This document shows positions 44,355-51,171 of a DNA stretch of 51,270 nucleotides, one piece after another. The position numbers and the translations under genes were made by a program. The notes under the pieces are model-generated. The model saw nothing but the letters and a program-made list of their open reading frames with translations, searched no databases and was not told the origin of the DNA. The DNA comes from Nanobdellota archaeon (lineage in GTDB: Archaea; Nanobdellota; Nanobdellia; Parvarchaeales; Parvarchaeaceae), in NCBI GenBank assembly GCA_021852265.1, contig JAJZNV010000006.1, positions 1-51,270 on the forward strand, in the 5' to 3' direction. The first letter of the stretch is position 1, and each line of letters starts with the position of its first letter.

Positions 44355-45080
44355 ATGAGAACCAGCTTTTTACTAGTCGCGGTCGTAGTGATTTCTGCAC
44401 TGTTGGCACTGGACCCAATAAAACTGCTGTCGCTTTCTGATGCTAGTATGTTTTTCATGGTGATAGGTGTTACATACGGTGTAGTGTCTGCATTCGCAAT
44501 AAATGACGTTGATAAATCTTTAGACCAGTTGCGTGATTCTTTTGGTAGAGAGGCAAGTGCACTAAAATCAATATACCTGCTGGCCAAGCGAATTTCGGAC
44601 AACGCCGCGTTCAGGAAGATACAGCTCGCTATGCTCGACTACTGCAGAGAAACGATTGACCTCGACCTCAGTGCATATGAGAAAGATTCCAGTGCGCATC
44701 TAAAATTCCATTCGCTTCTTGGGCAGATATCCTCGATAAAAATAAAAAACCGTAGGGACGATGCATTTTTTAGTTCAATAATCGAAGAAGCAAAAATAGC
44801 ATCAAACTCCAGAGATGAGCAGATAATACTTACAAAAGACAGGCTGCCAAAAATACAGTGGGTCTTGGAGGTATTCCTCTCAATGATACTAATCATCATA
44901 CTCACTATTGTAGTGCTTCCTGATGGGGCGGTATCAACTGTTGTAGAGTTTTTAATGCTGTCTGCGATACTTCTTACGCTTGTAGTCATCTATGAACTCG
45001 ATTCAATGAACGATTTTGAGGATGAGATATCCAACGAACCGTACAGAAAATTAATTGCTCTCATCGAAAAAGGGGTTTAA
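44355..45080 (+). CDS. DUF4239-like membrane protein
   Basis: 241 residues with two helices near the N-terminus (about 5-45) and two near the C-terminus (about 170-215), separated by a long helical cytosolic region. The pattern DQLRDSFGREASALKSIYLLA after the second helix resembles the DUF4239 (bestrophin-like) family, as does a final ELDSMNDFEDE segment in place of its conserved LDHPF-like turn. Function is unknown. It converges on the 152-residue membrane protein with 15 bases between. Confidence 0.65.
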   Translation: MRTSFLLVAVVVISALLALDPIKLLSLSDASMFFMVIGVTYGVVSAFAINDVDKSLDQLRDSFGREASALKSIYLLAKRISDNAAFRKIQLAMLDYCRETIDLDLSAYEKDSSAHLKFHSLLGQISSIKIKNRRDDAFFSSIIEEAKIASNSRDEQIILTKDRLPKIQWVLEVFLSMILIIILTIVVLPDGAVSTVVEFLMLSAILLTLVVIYELDSMNDFEDEISNEPYRKLIALIEKGV

Positions 45081-45095
45081 CAAATTTTAGATTAT

Positions 45096-45554
45096 TCAGT
45101 TTAAAAACTCCCATCCTGCATTGACAAGCGTAACAATAAGAAGATTTATCGCCAGTCCCAATACGCTTAATATTATGAATGCAGAGGGAATTATTGCAAA
45201 ATTAAGCACGAGAAACGGAAGTAATCCAAGTCCGATCACCAGCATTGCAAGATTACAAACCATCGTTACCGTGACCAGCAGGACGGCTAGGAATCCACCA
45301 TAAAGTTTGCCATCCCAAATCATAATTGCATCAACTATGTAAAATACGGATATTATAATGGCGAACACTGCAACTACCTGACTAGCTATAGTGAGGCTAT
45401 CATTATTTAGCATACCCCCTGCGAATATGAGAGTTATAGTTGAAAGCACTATCCAGAACACTCCATACCCGAACAGCGCGATGCCGGCAAATTCAAGCCT
45501 TTTATCAATGTGCTTAAAAACGCCCTTCCTCGACATACCTAATAGTATCCTCAT
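45096..45554 (-). CDS. Four-helix membrane protein of unknown function
   Basis: 152 residues. A short basic N-terminus is followed by four long hydrophobic helices (about residues 22-45, 52-75, 82-108 and 112-145) with few charged residues. No family is recognised. It lies downstream of nothing on its own strand except a 64-base gap to the HAD phosphatase, so it is probably a single-gene unit. Confidence 0.65.
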   Translation of the reverse strand: MRILLGMSRKGVFKHIDKRLEFAGIALFGYGVFWIVLSTITLIFAGGMLNNDSLTIASQVVAVFAIIISVFYIVDAIMIWDGKLYGGFLAVLLVTVTMVCNLAMLVIGLGLLPFLVLNFAIIPSAFIILSVLGLAINLLIVTLVNAGWEFLN

Positions 45555-45618
45555 ATCATTAATAACCTTAACTTGTCTTTTGTGGTATCTTGTATTAACG
45601 GGGGTTGGCAGAGAATGA

Positions 45619-46251
45619 TCAGGTATTTACTTTGATTATCTCCAATAATTCTTCAAGGTTGCTTATTGTATAATCTGATCCACAGTCAAGGTCTCCTTCT
45701 CTCCGTATCAGGACACTCTTTATTTTTGCCGCTTTCGCCGCTGTTATATCGTGCCTACTGTCACCAACAGCAAGCCCCTCCTCGACTTTTACGCCCATCA
45801 ACTCAAATGCCTTCAAAAATACGTCGGGTGCAGGTTTACCCGCCTTTACACTGTCAGAACTGACCCATTCATCTATAAGATCCGAAAGGCCTGTCTTTTG
45901 AAGAAATGCCGGTAACAGCTCTCCTCCGAGCCCGGTTGCTATGCTTAGTTTTATACCCAAAGATCTTAATTTTTTTAAGACGGATTTTGTTTCCGGAAAA
46001 GGCGTTATGGTGTGGAGATTCTTGAGGACCGCATCCTTTCGTATTCGTCTTATATCAATTACATCCTGTTCCGTTGGAGACTTTAGGAAAGCTTTTACCA
46101 TGTCTTTAACGGAGATCCCTCCGAACTTCTTGAGTTCCTCTGCCGTTATTTTTACCTTTTTTTCAGCGAATGCAGCTATTTCTCCAGCTATTAGGCTATC
46201 CTGACTGTCAATCAGCGTTCCATCCATATCAAACGCTATTCCTTTTATCAT
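45619..46251 (-). CDS. HAD-family phosphatase (phosphoglycolate phosphatase-like)
   Basis: 210-residue Mg2+-dependent phosphatase with a C1 helical cap. Motif I is AFDMDGTLIDSQ (nucleophile and acid Asp); motif II is KLSIATGLGG, with a Thr in place of the common Ser/Thr; the motif III Lys is in KAGKPAPDVF; and motif IV is VGDSRHDITAA. It belongs to the Gph/PGMB type; the substrate may be phosphoglycolate or a sugar phosphate. It is divergent from the TyrRS gene across 209 bases with no other convincing gene. Confidence 0.9.
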   Translation of the reverse strand: MIKGIAFDMDGTLIDSQDSLIAGEIAAFAEKKVKITAEELKKFGGISVKDMVKAFLKSPTEQDVIDIRRIRKDAVLKNLHTITPFPETKSVLKKLRSLGIKLSIATGLGGELLPAFLQKTGLSDLIDEWVSSDSVKAGKPAPDVFLKAFELMGVKVEEGLAVGDSRHDITAAKAAKIKSVLIRREGDLDCGSDYTISNLEELLEIIKVNT

Positions 46252-46460
46252 AGTCTTTTTTAATACCGTTGCGGTGACTGAAGATTCGCTTTTCCAGCCA
46301 TTTGTATTCCTTATTTTGCTTTACTGTCCAAATTTATTTGCAGCCAGCATATTATTTATTCCAACCCAAGTATTTATTATTTCGCGGTTCGCTTTCATCT
46401 CCTACCCAAAGGATAGGGTTTTCTGCTCACATTTATAAAAACATAACTCCAAGTAATAAG

Positions 46461-47477
46461 ATGCAGGATTTATCAAGATTCGAATTGGTAAAAAGGAACA
46501 CGGCAGAAGTGATAACTGATGAGGAGCTCAAATCTCTCTTATTAATCAAAAAAACGCCAGCTGCATACATCGGCAGGGCGACCACCGGTCCGCTTCATCT
46601 AGGACACCTGATAGCACTTGGAAAAATATTCGATTTCCAGAGGGCAGGAATAGACGTAAAAATACTGCTTGCAGATATACATGCTGCACTTGATGATCTA
46701 AAAGCAAAATGGGAAGACCTTGACAAACGGGCCGAATACACTCAAAAATGTATAGAATTGTCATTTGACTGGCCTTCAAAAATAACATTTATAAGAGGCT
46801 CGGATTTCCAGTTAAAACATGATTATGTCCTGGATATGCTTAAGGCTTCCACAGGTACAACAGTTGAGAGGGCTACGCGAGCCGCTTCTGAGGTAACAAG
46901 GATGAAGAATCCAAAGGTCAGTGAGCTTATTTATCCGCTCATGCAATCCTTGGATGAGCAATACCTCGATGTAGACATCCAACTCGGCGGCTTAGACCAG
47001 AGGCACATACTCGCATTCGCAAGGGAAATCCTCCCGCGTTTGGGATACGCAAAGCGCGTAGAGATCATGACACCATTAGTATCCTCCCTTAATGGACCGG
47101 GAACCAAAATGAGCTCTTCAATCCCCTCAAGTCATATAAAGGTCTACGAATCGCGTGAATCCATAAAGAAGAAAATAGACGCTGCTTATTGCCCTGCAGG
47201 AGTGGTAGAGGACAATACTGTGCTCCAGATAGCCAAATTCCTGATATTTCCTGCAGAGAATAAAATGATAATAGAACGAGAACCAAAGTTCGGCGGAGAC
47301 GTAGAAATCGACTCCCCCGAGCACTTGGAAAGTCTATTCAAGGATAAGAAACTGCACCCAACCGACCTGAAGAATGCTGTGGCAGATTACCTCGGAAGCA
47401 GATTCACAAAAGCCAGAGAATACTTTGAAAAGCATAAGGACATGCTAGAGGCGCTTGGACCTGAATTTTCGGCTTAG
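46461..47477 (+). CDS. tyrS: Tyrosyl-tRNA synthetase (archaeal type)
   Basis: Class I synthetase that charges tRNA-Tyr, 338 residues. The HIGH-like motif is PLHLGHLI, the KMSKS-like motif is KMSSSIPSS, and tyrosine-pocket residues corresponding to archaeal TyrRS are seen (YIGRATTG; PLMQSLDEQYLDVD). The C-terminus ends with KKLHPTDLKNAVADYLGS, typical of this enzyme. I start at the ATG at 46461; an upstream in-frame extension to 46302 has Tyr/Phe-rich sequence unlike TyrRS and is rejected. Confidence 0.95.
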   Translation: MQDLSRFELVKRNTAEVITDEELKSLLLIKKTPAAYIGRATTGPLHLGHLIALGKIFDFQRAGIDVKILLADIHAALDDLKAKWEDLDKRAEYTQKCIELSFDWPSKITFIRGSDFQLKHDYVLDMLKASTGTTVERATRAASEVTRMKNPKVSELIYPLMQSLDEQYLDVDIQLGGLDQRHILAFAREILPRLGYAKRVEIMTPLVSSLNGPGTKMSSSIPSSHIKVYESRESIKKKIDAAYCPAGVVEDNTVLQIAKFLIFPAENKMIIEREPKFGGDVEIDSPEHLESLFKDKKLHPTDLKNAVADYLGSRFTKAREYFEKHKDMLEALGPEFSA

Positions 47478-47535
47478 ATAATAGTAAAAAATGCTTCGAT
47501 TAAGCTATTTATTCTAAAATAATATTAAGACAAAT

Positions 47536-47730
47536 ATGAAAAAGAAACAGCCAAAAGCGGTTAAAAAGAAGAAAACTGCCCCCAATGGCTTCGAAGCAGA
47601 AGAAGACATTGAAGAGAAAGGGGAGATTAAGGATTTAACACACGAAGCAGAAGAAGAGGAAAAAGAAGAGAGTGAATTCGAAGAAGATGAAGATGAATCT
47701 CAGCAAAGTACTGAGGAAGACGAATTCTAG
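47536..47730 (+). CDS. Small charge-segregated low-complexity protein
   Basis: 64 residues: a strongly basic first 14 (Lys-rich) and a strongly acidic rest (runs of Glu and Asp with a Gln/Ser patch), with only three hydrophobic clusters. There is no detectable fold, so it is probably intrinsically disordered. Glu-rich tracts can come from purine-rich DNA without coding function, but the ATG, length and placement between tyrS and the endonuclease III gene make it a plausible gene. Function is unknown. Confidence 0.5.
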   Translation: MKKKQPKAVKKKKTAPNGFEAEEDIEEKGEIKDLTHEAEEEEKEESEFEEDEDESQQSTEEDEF

Positions 47731-47776
47731 AACGCCTCGTAATCTGATTTGATGCGGTTCCGATATAGTTCTGGGT

Positions 47777-48436
47777 ATGAATAAATTTATTTTATTGCAG
47801 CCGGAAAAAGCGAAGGCGGCTATCAAGATCCTGGAGGATACCTATCCAAATCAAAAATATTATCTTGATTTTTCAACGCCCCTGGAGCTGCTTGTGGCAG
47901 CTATTCTGTCAGCACAGACGCGTGATGTTGTCGTTAATTCAATAACACCCGCACTTTTCAATGATTATAAGACTGCAAAGGATTACGCCGGTGCCGGTGA
48001 ATCCGATTTGCTGAAGTATATCTCCAAAGTCACATTCGCAGGTAATAAAGTCAAAAATATAATAAAAGCTTGTTCTATGATAGAGGATGATTATGACGGT
48101 AAGGTACCAAACAGCATCGAATCTTTAGTTAAACTTCCCGGTGTTGGCAGAAAAACTGCCAATACTGTTCTGATAAACGCTTATGGGATAGTCGAAGGAA
48201 TCCCGGTGGATACGTGGGTAATAAAGCTAGCTAGCAGGATAGGTCTAAGCAAGAGCCAAAAACCAGACGAAATAGAGCGGGACCTTATGGGTCTAGTAGC
48301 TAAGCCGTATTGGAAAACGATTGCATACGTACTGAAAGCCCACGGCCACAAAATATGCCATTCTGCGCGCCCTCTCTGTAGCATCTGCGTGCTTAATAAA
48401 CTATGCCCAAAAAATGGTGTCTCAAAATCACTGTAG
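47777..48436 (+). CDS. nth: Endonuclease III (DNA glycosylase/AP lyase)
   Basis: 219-residue repair enzyme that removes oxidised pyrimidines. The helix-hairpin-helix LVKLPGVGRKTANTVL holds the catalytic Lys126; the catalytic Asp145 is in PVDTWVIKLAS; and the C-terminal iron-sulphur cluster ligands are four Cys with C-x6-C-x2-C-x5-C spacing. In the usual VDTHV motif the His is replaced by Trp147, an uncommon change next to the catalytic Asp. All other features are standard. Confidence 0.93.
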   Translation: MNKFILLQPEKAKAAIKILEDTYPNQKYYLDFSTPLELLVAAILSAQTRDVVVNSITPALFNDYKTAKDYAGAGESDLLKYISKVTFAGNKVKNIIKACSMIEDDYDGKVPNSIESLVKLPGVGRKTANTVLINAYGIVEGIPVDTWVIKLASRIGLSKSQKPDEIERDLMGLVAKPYWKTIAYVLKAHGHKICHSARPLCSICVLNKLCPKNGVSKSL

Positions 48437-48499
48437 TTTCTATGTGATTGGCAATCGGTGAACTCTTCAAACCGGAAAAGTGGTGTAGGTAGTATATGC

Positions 48500-48811
48500 T
48501 TATTGCAGGTTTACCAGCAAGTCTTCCCCTTCTACTTTGACTTCAAAGGTCTTGAGAGGTGTTTTTGCAGGGCCCTCAACAACACTTCCTGTTTTAATAT
48601 CGAATTTTGAACCATGCCAAGGACATGTAATGATATTGTCACTAAGCTTACCATTTGAAAGCGGACCGCCGACATGCGTGCATTTCTCATCTGTCGCATA
48701 GAACTTGCCCCCGAAACGAGATATCAAAATTGTCTTTCCAGAGATCTGAAAACTCTTCATTTGCTTATCTTTAATATCCGATACTTTTCCAACCTTTACA
48801 AAATTTGCCAT
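48500..48811 (-). CDS. Rieske-type [2Fe-2S] ferredoxin
   Basis: 103-residue electron carrier. The cluster ligands are Cys44-x-His46 and Cys63-x2-His66 (KCTHVGG and TCPWHGSKFD), the spacing of soluble Rieske ferredoxins such as those of ring-hydroxylating oxygenases. No membrane anchor is present, so it is not the bc1-type Rieske protein. Its partner reductase or oxygenase is not in the window. A TAAATTTAAAG boxA at 48831-48841 fits a leaderless start. Confidence 0.92.
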   Translation of the reverse strand: MANFVKVGKVSDIKDKQMKSFQISGKTILISRFGGKFYATDEKCTHVGGPLSNGKLSDNIITCPWHGSKFDIKTGSVVEGPAKTPLKTFEVKVEGEDLLVNLQ

Positions 48812-48830
48812 GTCATTTGAAATCGGGTGA

Positions 48831-48874
48831 TAAATTTAAAGTTATCCAGAGATTCGCACTTTATTTATATAAAA
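48831..48874. promoter_or_regulatory. Divergent core promoters of Rieske and transglutaminase-like genes
   Basis: Two AT-rich boxes lie back to back: TAAATTTAAAG (48831-48841) at about 27 bases before the Rieske ATG, and TTTATATAAAA (48864-48874) about 23 bases before the ATG at 48891. Both predict leaderless transcripts. Confidence 0.45.
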
Positions 48875-48890
48875 TGTGCGTAATCTGCAT

Positions 48891-49511
48891 ATGACAAGGC
48901 AGGTTTCAGCGTTATATAAAACTCTTGATGAACATAAGCCCGAGGACATCATCAAATCACTATTCGAGTCCTCTTACAATGAGCTTCTAAGTATAAAACC
49001 CAAGTCCAGCCTGCTGAAGGCTCTGAATAAGAGAATAACAGCGTTGATTGAACCAATAAATAAAAATCTTGAACCACCAAAGTTGGTGATGGAGCTGGAA
49101 CGTATTATCTCAGATAAACTGAGGATTGGAGAGGACGTTAATTTTGGCGTCGACTTTGCGCTTGGTGGAGAAGGAGACTGCGTCGTATTTGCGGATATCT
49201 TCTTTTCGGCGCTCTATGTCATGAAACGCTATGATGTGCTCGATAAACTTAGGGTACATTACAATCATAATGGCACCCATGTATGGCTTTCATACAGAGA
49301 CATAAAAGGGACAATTAAAATAAACGATGCATATTTTTCTCCTAAGCGAACAGGAAGGCTTCCGCTTTTATTATCATACAATCTTAATAATCTGGGTGTA
49401 ACGCTTGAGAATATGGGAAAGCTTAGAGCTGCACGTTCGGCTTATAAGACAGCTATAGAACTGGCTCCTTACTCTGAGCTCCCAAGGTTGAACCTGGAGG
49501 ACTCGTATTAG
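48891..49511 (+). CDS. Transglutaminase-like protein with C-terminal TPR helix pair
   Basis: 206 residues. The middle carries a possible papain-like triad in correct order: Cys in GEGDCVVFADIF, His in GTHVWLSYR and Asp in KINDAYF, as in the SirB1/transglutaminase-like superfamily. The last 40 residues form a TPR unit (NLGVTLENMGKLRAARSAYKTAIELAP). It may be a peptidase, transglutaminase or inactive scaffold; the triad is by pattern. I use the ATG at 48891; a GTG at 48876 is in frame. The NUDIX gene follows after two bases. Confidence 0.7.
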   Translation: MTRQVSALYKTLDEHKPEDIIKSLFESSYNELLSIKPKSSLLKALNKRITALIEPINKNLEPPKLVMELERIISDKLRIGEDVNFGVDFALGGEGDCVVFADIFFSALYVMKRYDVLDKLRVHYNHNGTHVWLSYRDIKGTIKINDAYFSPKRTGRLPLLLSYNLNNLGVTLENMGKLRAARSAYKTAIELAPYSELPRLNLEDSY

Positions 49512-49513
49512 CT

Positions 49514-49936
49514 ATGGCAAAAGAATATAAAAATCCTTCCGTTGCTGCAGACGGAATAATAATAAAAGACAAGAAGATTCTGTTAGTAAGGAGGGGACAC
49601 GACCCCTATGCAGGCAGCTGGGCATTACCAGGCGGTTTTGTCAACTACGGAGAAAGAACGGAGGATGCCGTCGTAAGAGAAGTCAGGGAAGAAACCACGC
49701 TTGAAACTGTGGTTGATGATCTGGTCGGCGTTTATTCAGATCCCCACAGAGACCCCAGAGGACATGTCATATCCATAACTTATCTATTAAAGAACCCAAT
49801 TGGAGAACCACACGGCTCCGATGATGCCAAGGAAGCGCGATGGTGGGATATAGACTCGCTGCCGTCACTTGCATTCGACCACGCTAAAATAATAGCAGAG
49901 GGCCTTCGGCTGTATAAGCAAAAAAAATTAGCGTAA
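49514..49936 (+). CDS. NUDIX hydrolase (ADP-ribose pyrophosphatase-like)
   Basis: 140-residue pyrophosphohydrolase. The Nudix box runs from GGFVNYGE through DAVVREVREET; all metal-ligand glutamates are present, but Thr stands where the box usually has its last Gly. The N-terminal AADGIIIKDKKILLVRRG and GSWALPGG are typical of ADP-ribose or nucleotide-sugar hydrolases. It is the second gene of a three-gene plus-strand run with the transglutaminase-like and SodX-like genes, spaced by two and four bases. Confidence 0.93.
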   Translation: MAKEYKNPSVAADGIIIKDKKILLVRRGHDPYAGSWALPGGFVNYGERTEDAVVREVREETTLETVVDDLVGVYSDPHRDPRGHVISITYLLKNPIGEPHGSDDAKEARWWDIDSLPSLAFDHAKIIAEGLRLYKQKKLA

Positions 49937-49940
49937 TGGT

Positions 49941-50258
49941 ATGCTCCTAGCCAGATTTAAGGTGGCTGAGAGAAGCATGGAACCTTCCCTTAGTGCAGGG
50001 GATTTTGTCATAGTCAGCGGCCTGCCATATCTCTTTAAGGAGCCCAAAAAAGGCGATATCATTGTTGCACTCGTAGACGACAGGTACCTAATTAAACGAA
50101 TAAAAAAGACCGTTGGTGGCCGTTATTTTATTATGGGTGACAACAAAAAATACAGTGTTGACAGCAGAAGTTTCGGACCGGTATCACGCAAACAGCTCGT
50201 CGGAAAGGTCATAAAATGTATAAAAAAGGCACAGAAGGTAGTTCGAGAGAGAAGATAA
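49941..50258 (+). CDS. sodX: S26-family peptidase, probable nickel-SOD maturation protease
   Basis: 105-residue serine peptidase. The nucleophile Ser12 lies in ERSMEPSLSAGD and the general-base Lys52 in YLIKRI; the late GDNKKYSVDSRSFGPV box is the conserved end of signal-peptidase-type S26 enzymes. It has no transmembrane segment. The short form without an anchor, and a nickel SOD gene 350 bases away, match the SodX proteases that remove the SodN propeptide to expose the nickel-binding His. It follows the NUDIX gene by four bases. Confidence 0.85.
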   Translation: MLLARFKVAERSMEPSLSAGDFVIVSGLPYLFKEPKKGDIIVALVDDRYLIKRIKKTVGGRYFIMGDNKKYSVDSRSFGPVSRKQLVGKVIKCIKKAQKVVRERR

Positions 50259-50291
50259 TGCTCGGAATACAATTTCGGCCATTAGCCGTTC

Positions 50292-50387
50292 TTAACTATG
50301 GGCTGCTAACCAATTGTTTCTCAAAACGAAGGCTAGCAACACGACCAGATAAGCTATTACCGCTCCCGCGATAATTGTTGTGTCCAT
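50292..50387 (-). CDS. 31-residue single-helix membrane microprotein
   Basis: Below the length cut-off of most gene finders. From the ATG at 50387, the frame encodes Met-Asp-Thr-Thr, then a hydrophobic helix of about 19 residues (IIAGAVIAYLVVLLAFVL), then Arg-Asn-Asn-Trp and a short polar end, stopping at TAA. A GGAGG ribosome site lies six to seven bases upstream of the ATG, unusual in a region of leaderless genes, and a TTTATATT-like boxA at 50427-50438 gives a short leader. The helix resembles the first helix of sodium:solute symporters, so it may be a remnant of one rather than a new microprotein. Confidence 0.5.
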   Translation of the reverse strand: MDTTIIAGAVIAYLVVLLAFVLRNNWLAAHS

Positions 50388-50426
50388 ATTCCTCCTCCAT
50401 CATAGTATTATATAGGACGAACTTGA

Positions 50427-50438
50427 ATATAAATTTTT
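50427..50438 (-). promoter_or_regulatory. boxA candidate of the microprotein gene
   Basis: AATATAAATTTT on the plus strand reads AAAATTTATATT on the minus strand. A start about 25 bases downstream (near 50402-50405) would give a leader of about 15-20 bases containing the GGAGG site. Confidence 0.4.
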
Positions 50439-50607
50439 CTAAAGCGGTTATATCTGTATTGAGGGGCTTTCTACAGGCTTTACGTCGCCATAAATGGAAA
50501 TTCAATAAAATAGCATTTTGATATTAGTAGTGTTCTTTTCTCTATAAAATTCCCATTATGGTTAGTATGAGAGGATAAAATCATTTTTGGTTCTAAAATC
50601 CCACCAA

Positions 50608-51126
50608 TTAAGCTTTTGGCACCACTGTATCATGTTCTGTTGGGTATGGTGCTTTAACGTGCGAAGTCTCTATTCCTTTCGTTTTCCAGAATATTTCCGC
50701 AAATTTATTGACGTTCTCTAAGAGTTCTTCTGCAGATTTAATATCTGTATCCTGTTTGGACTTTGATCCCGCCTTCATTATTTTCCAGACAATATCATGC
50801 AGCTCCGGAAACTTCTGTAAATGATCTGGCTTAAAATAGTCGCCCCAAATTATCCTGATCTCATGTTTGCACAGTTCGGCGTGCTTTTCCTTTACATCCG
50901 TATATCTTGCCATCTTATGGTGATAATCATTTTTATCTTCTGGTTTCATACTTTCTGAAGGGACCTTCAACTGGCTTATAAGCATATCCATACGAATCAC
51001 GGTATGAGCCGACAACTGCGCAAGATGTGGATCGTATATGCCGCAAGGTATATCACAATGAGCATAAACTATCTTTGCAGGAAATATTTTATCCAAAATT
51101 TGGAAAACTGACTTTAAAACTAACAT
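50608..51126 (-). CDS. sodN: Nickel-containing superoxide dismutase
   Basis: Dismutates superoxide to oxygen and peroxide at a nickel centre. After a 22-residue propeptide, the mature N-terminus reads HCDIPCGIYDP, the nickel hook: His23 becomes residue 1, with Cys24 and Cys28 as thiolate ligands and Tyr31 guarding the site. The rest follows known NiSODs, with AELCKHEIRIIWGDYFKP and HDIVWKIMKA helices and an FWKTKG end. It has 172 residues. The boxA ATTTATAAAT at 51147-51156 predicts a leaderless start at 51126. The SodX-like protease gene lies on the other strand 350 bases away. Confidence 0.93.
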   Translation of the reverse strand: MLVLKSVFQILDKIFPAKIVYAHCDIPCGIYDPHLAQLSAHTVIRMDMLISQLKVPSESMKPEDKNDYHHKMARYTDVKEKHAELCKHEIRIIWGDYFKPDHLQKFPELHDIVWKIMKAGSKSKQDTDIKSAEELLENVNKFAEIFWKTKGIETSHVKAPYPTEHDTVVPKA

Positions 51127-51146
51127 AATTTCAATAGAAGCTTTAG

Positions 51147-51156
51147 ATTTATAAAT
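51147..51156 (-). promoter_or_regulatory. boxA of sodN
   Basis: ATTTATAAAT is self-complementary and centred about 26 bases upstream of the sodN ATG, which gives a leaderless transcript. Confidence 0.5.
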
Positions 51157-51171
51157 TTTGCGCTTTTTGCA

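Noticed and set aside
46302-46460. N-terminal extension of TyrRS
   Set aside because: The upstream in-frame codons encode a Tyr/Phe-rich sequence unlike archaeal TyrRS, whose first residues match from the ATG at 46461.
50296-50505. 69-codon minus-strand frame over the microprotein locus
   Set aside because: Its protein is compositionally random and overlaps the better supported 31-residue frame, which has its own ribosome site.
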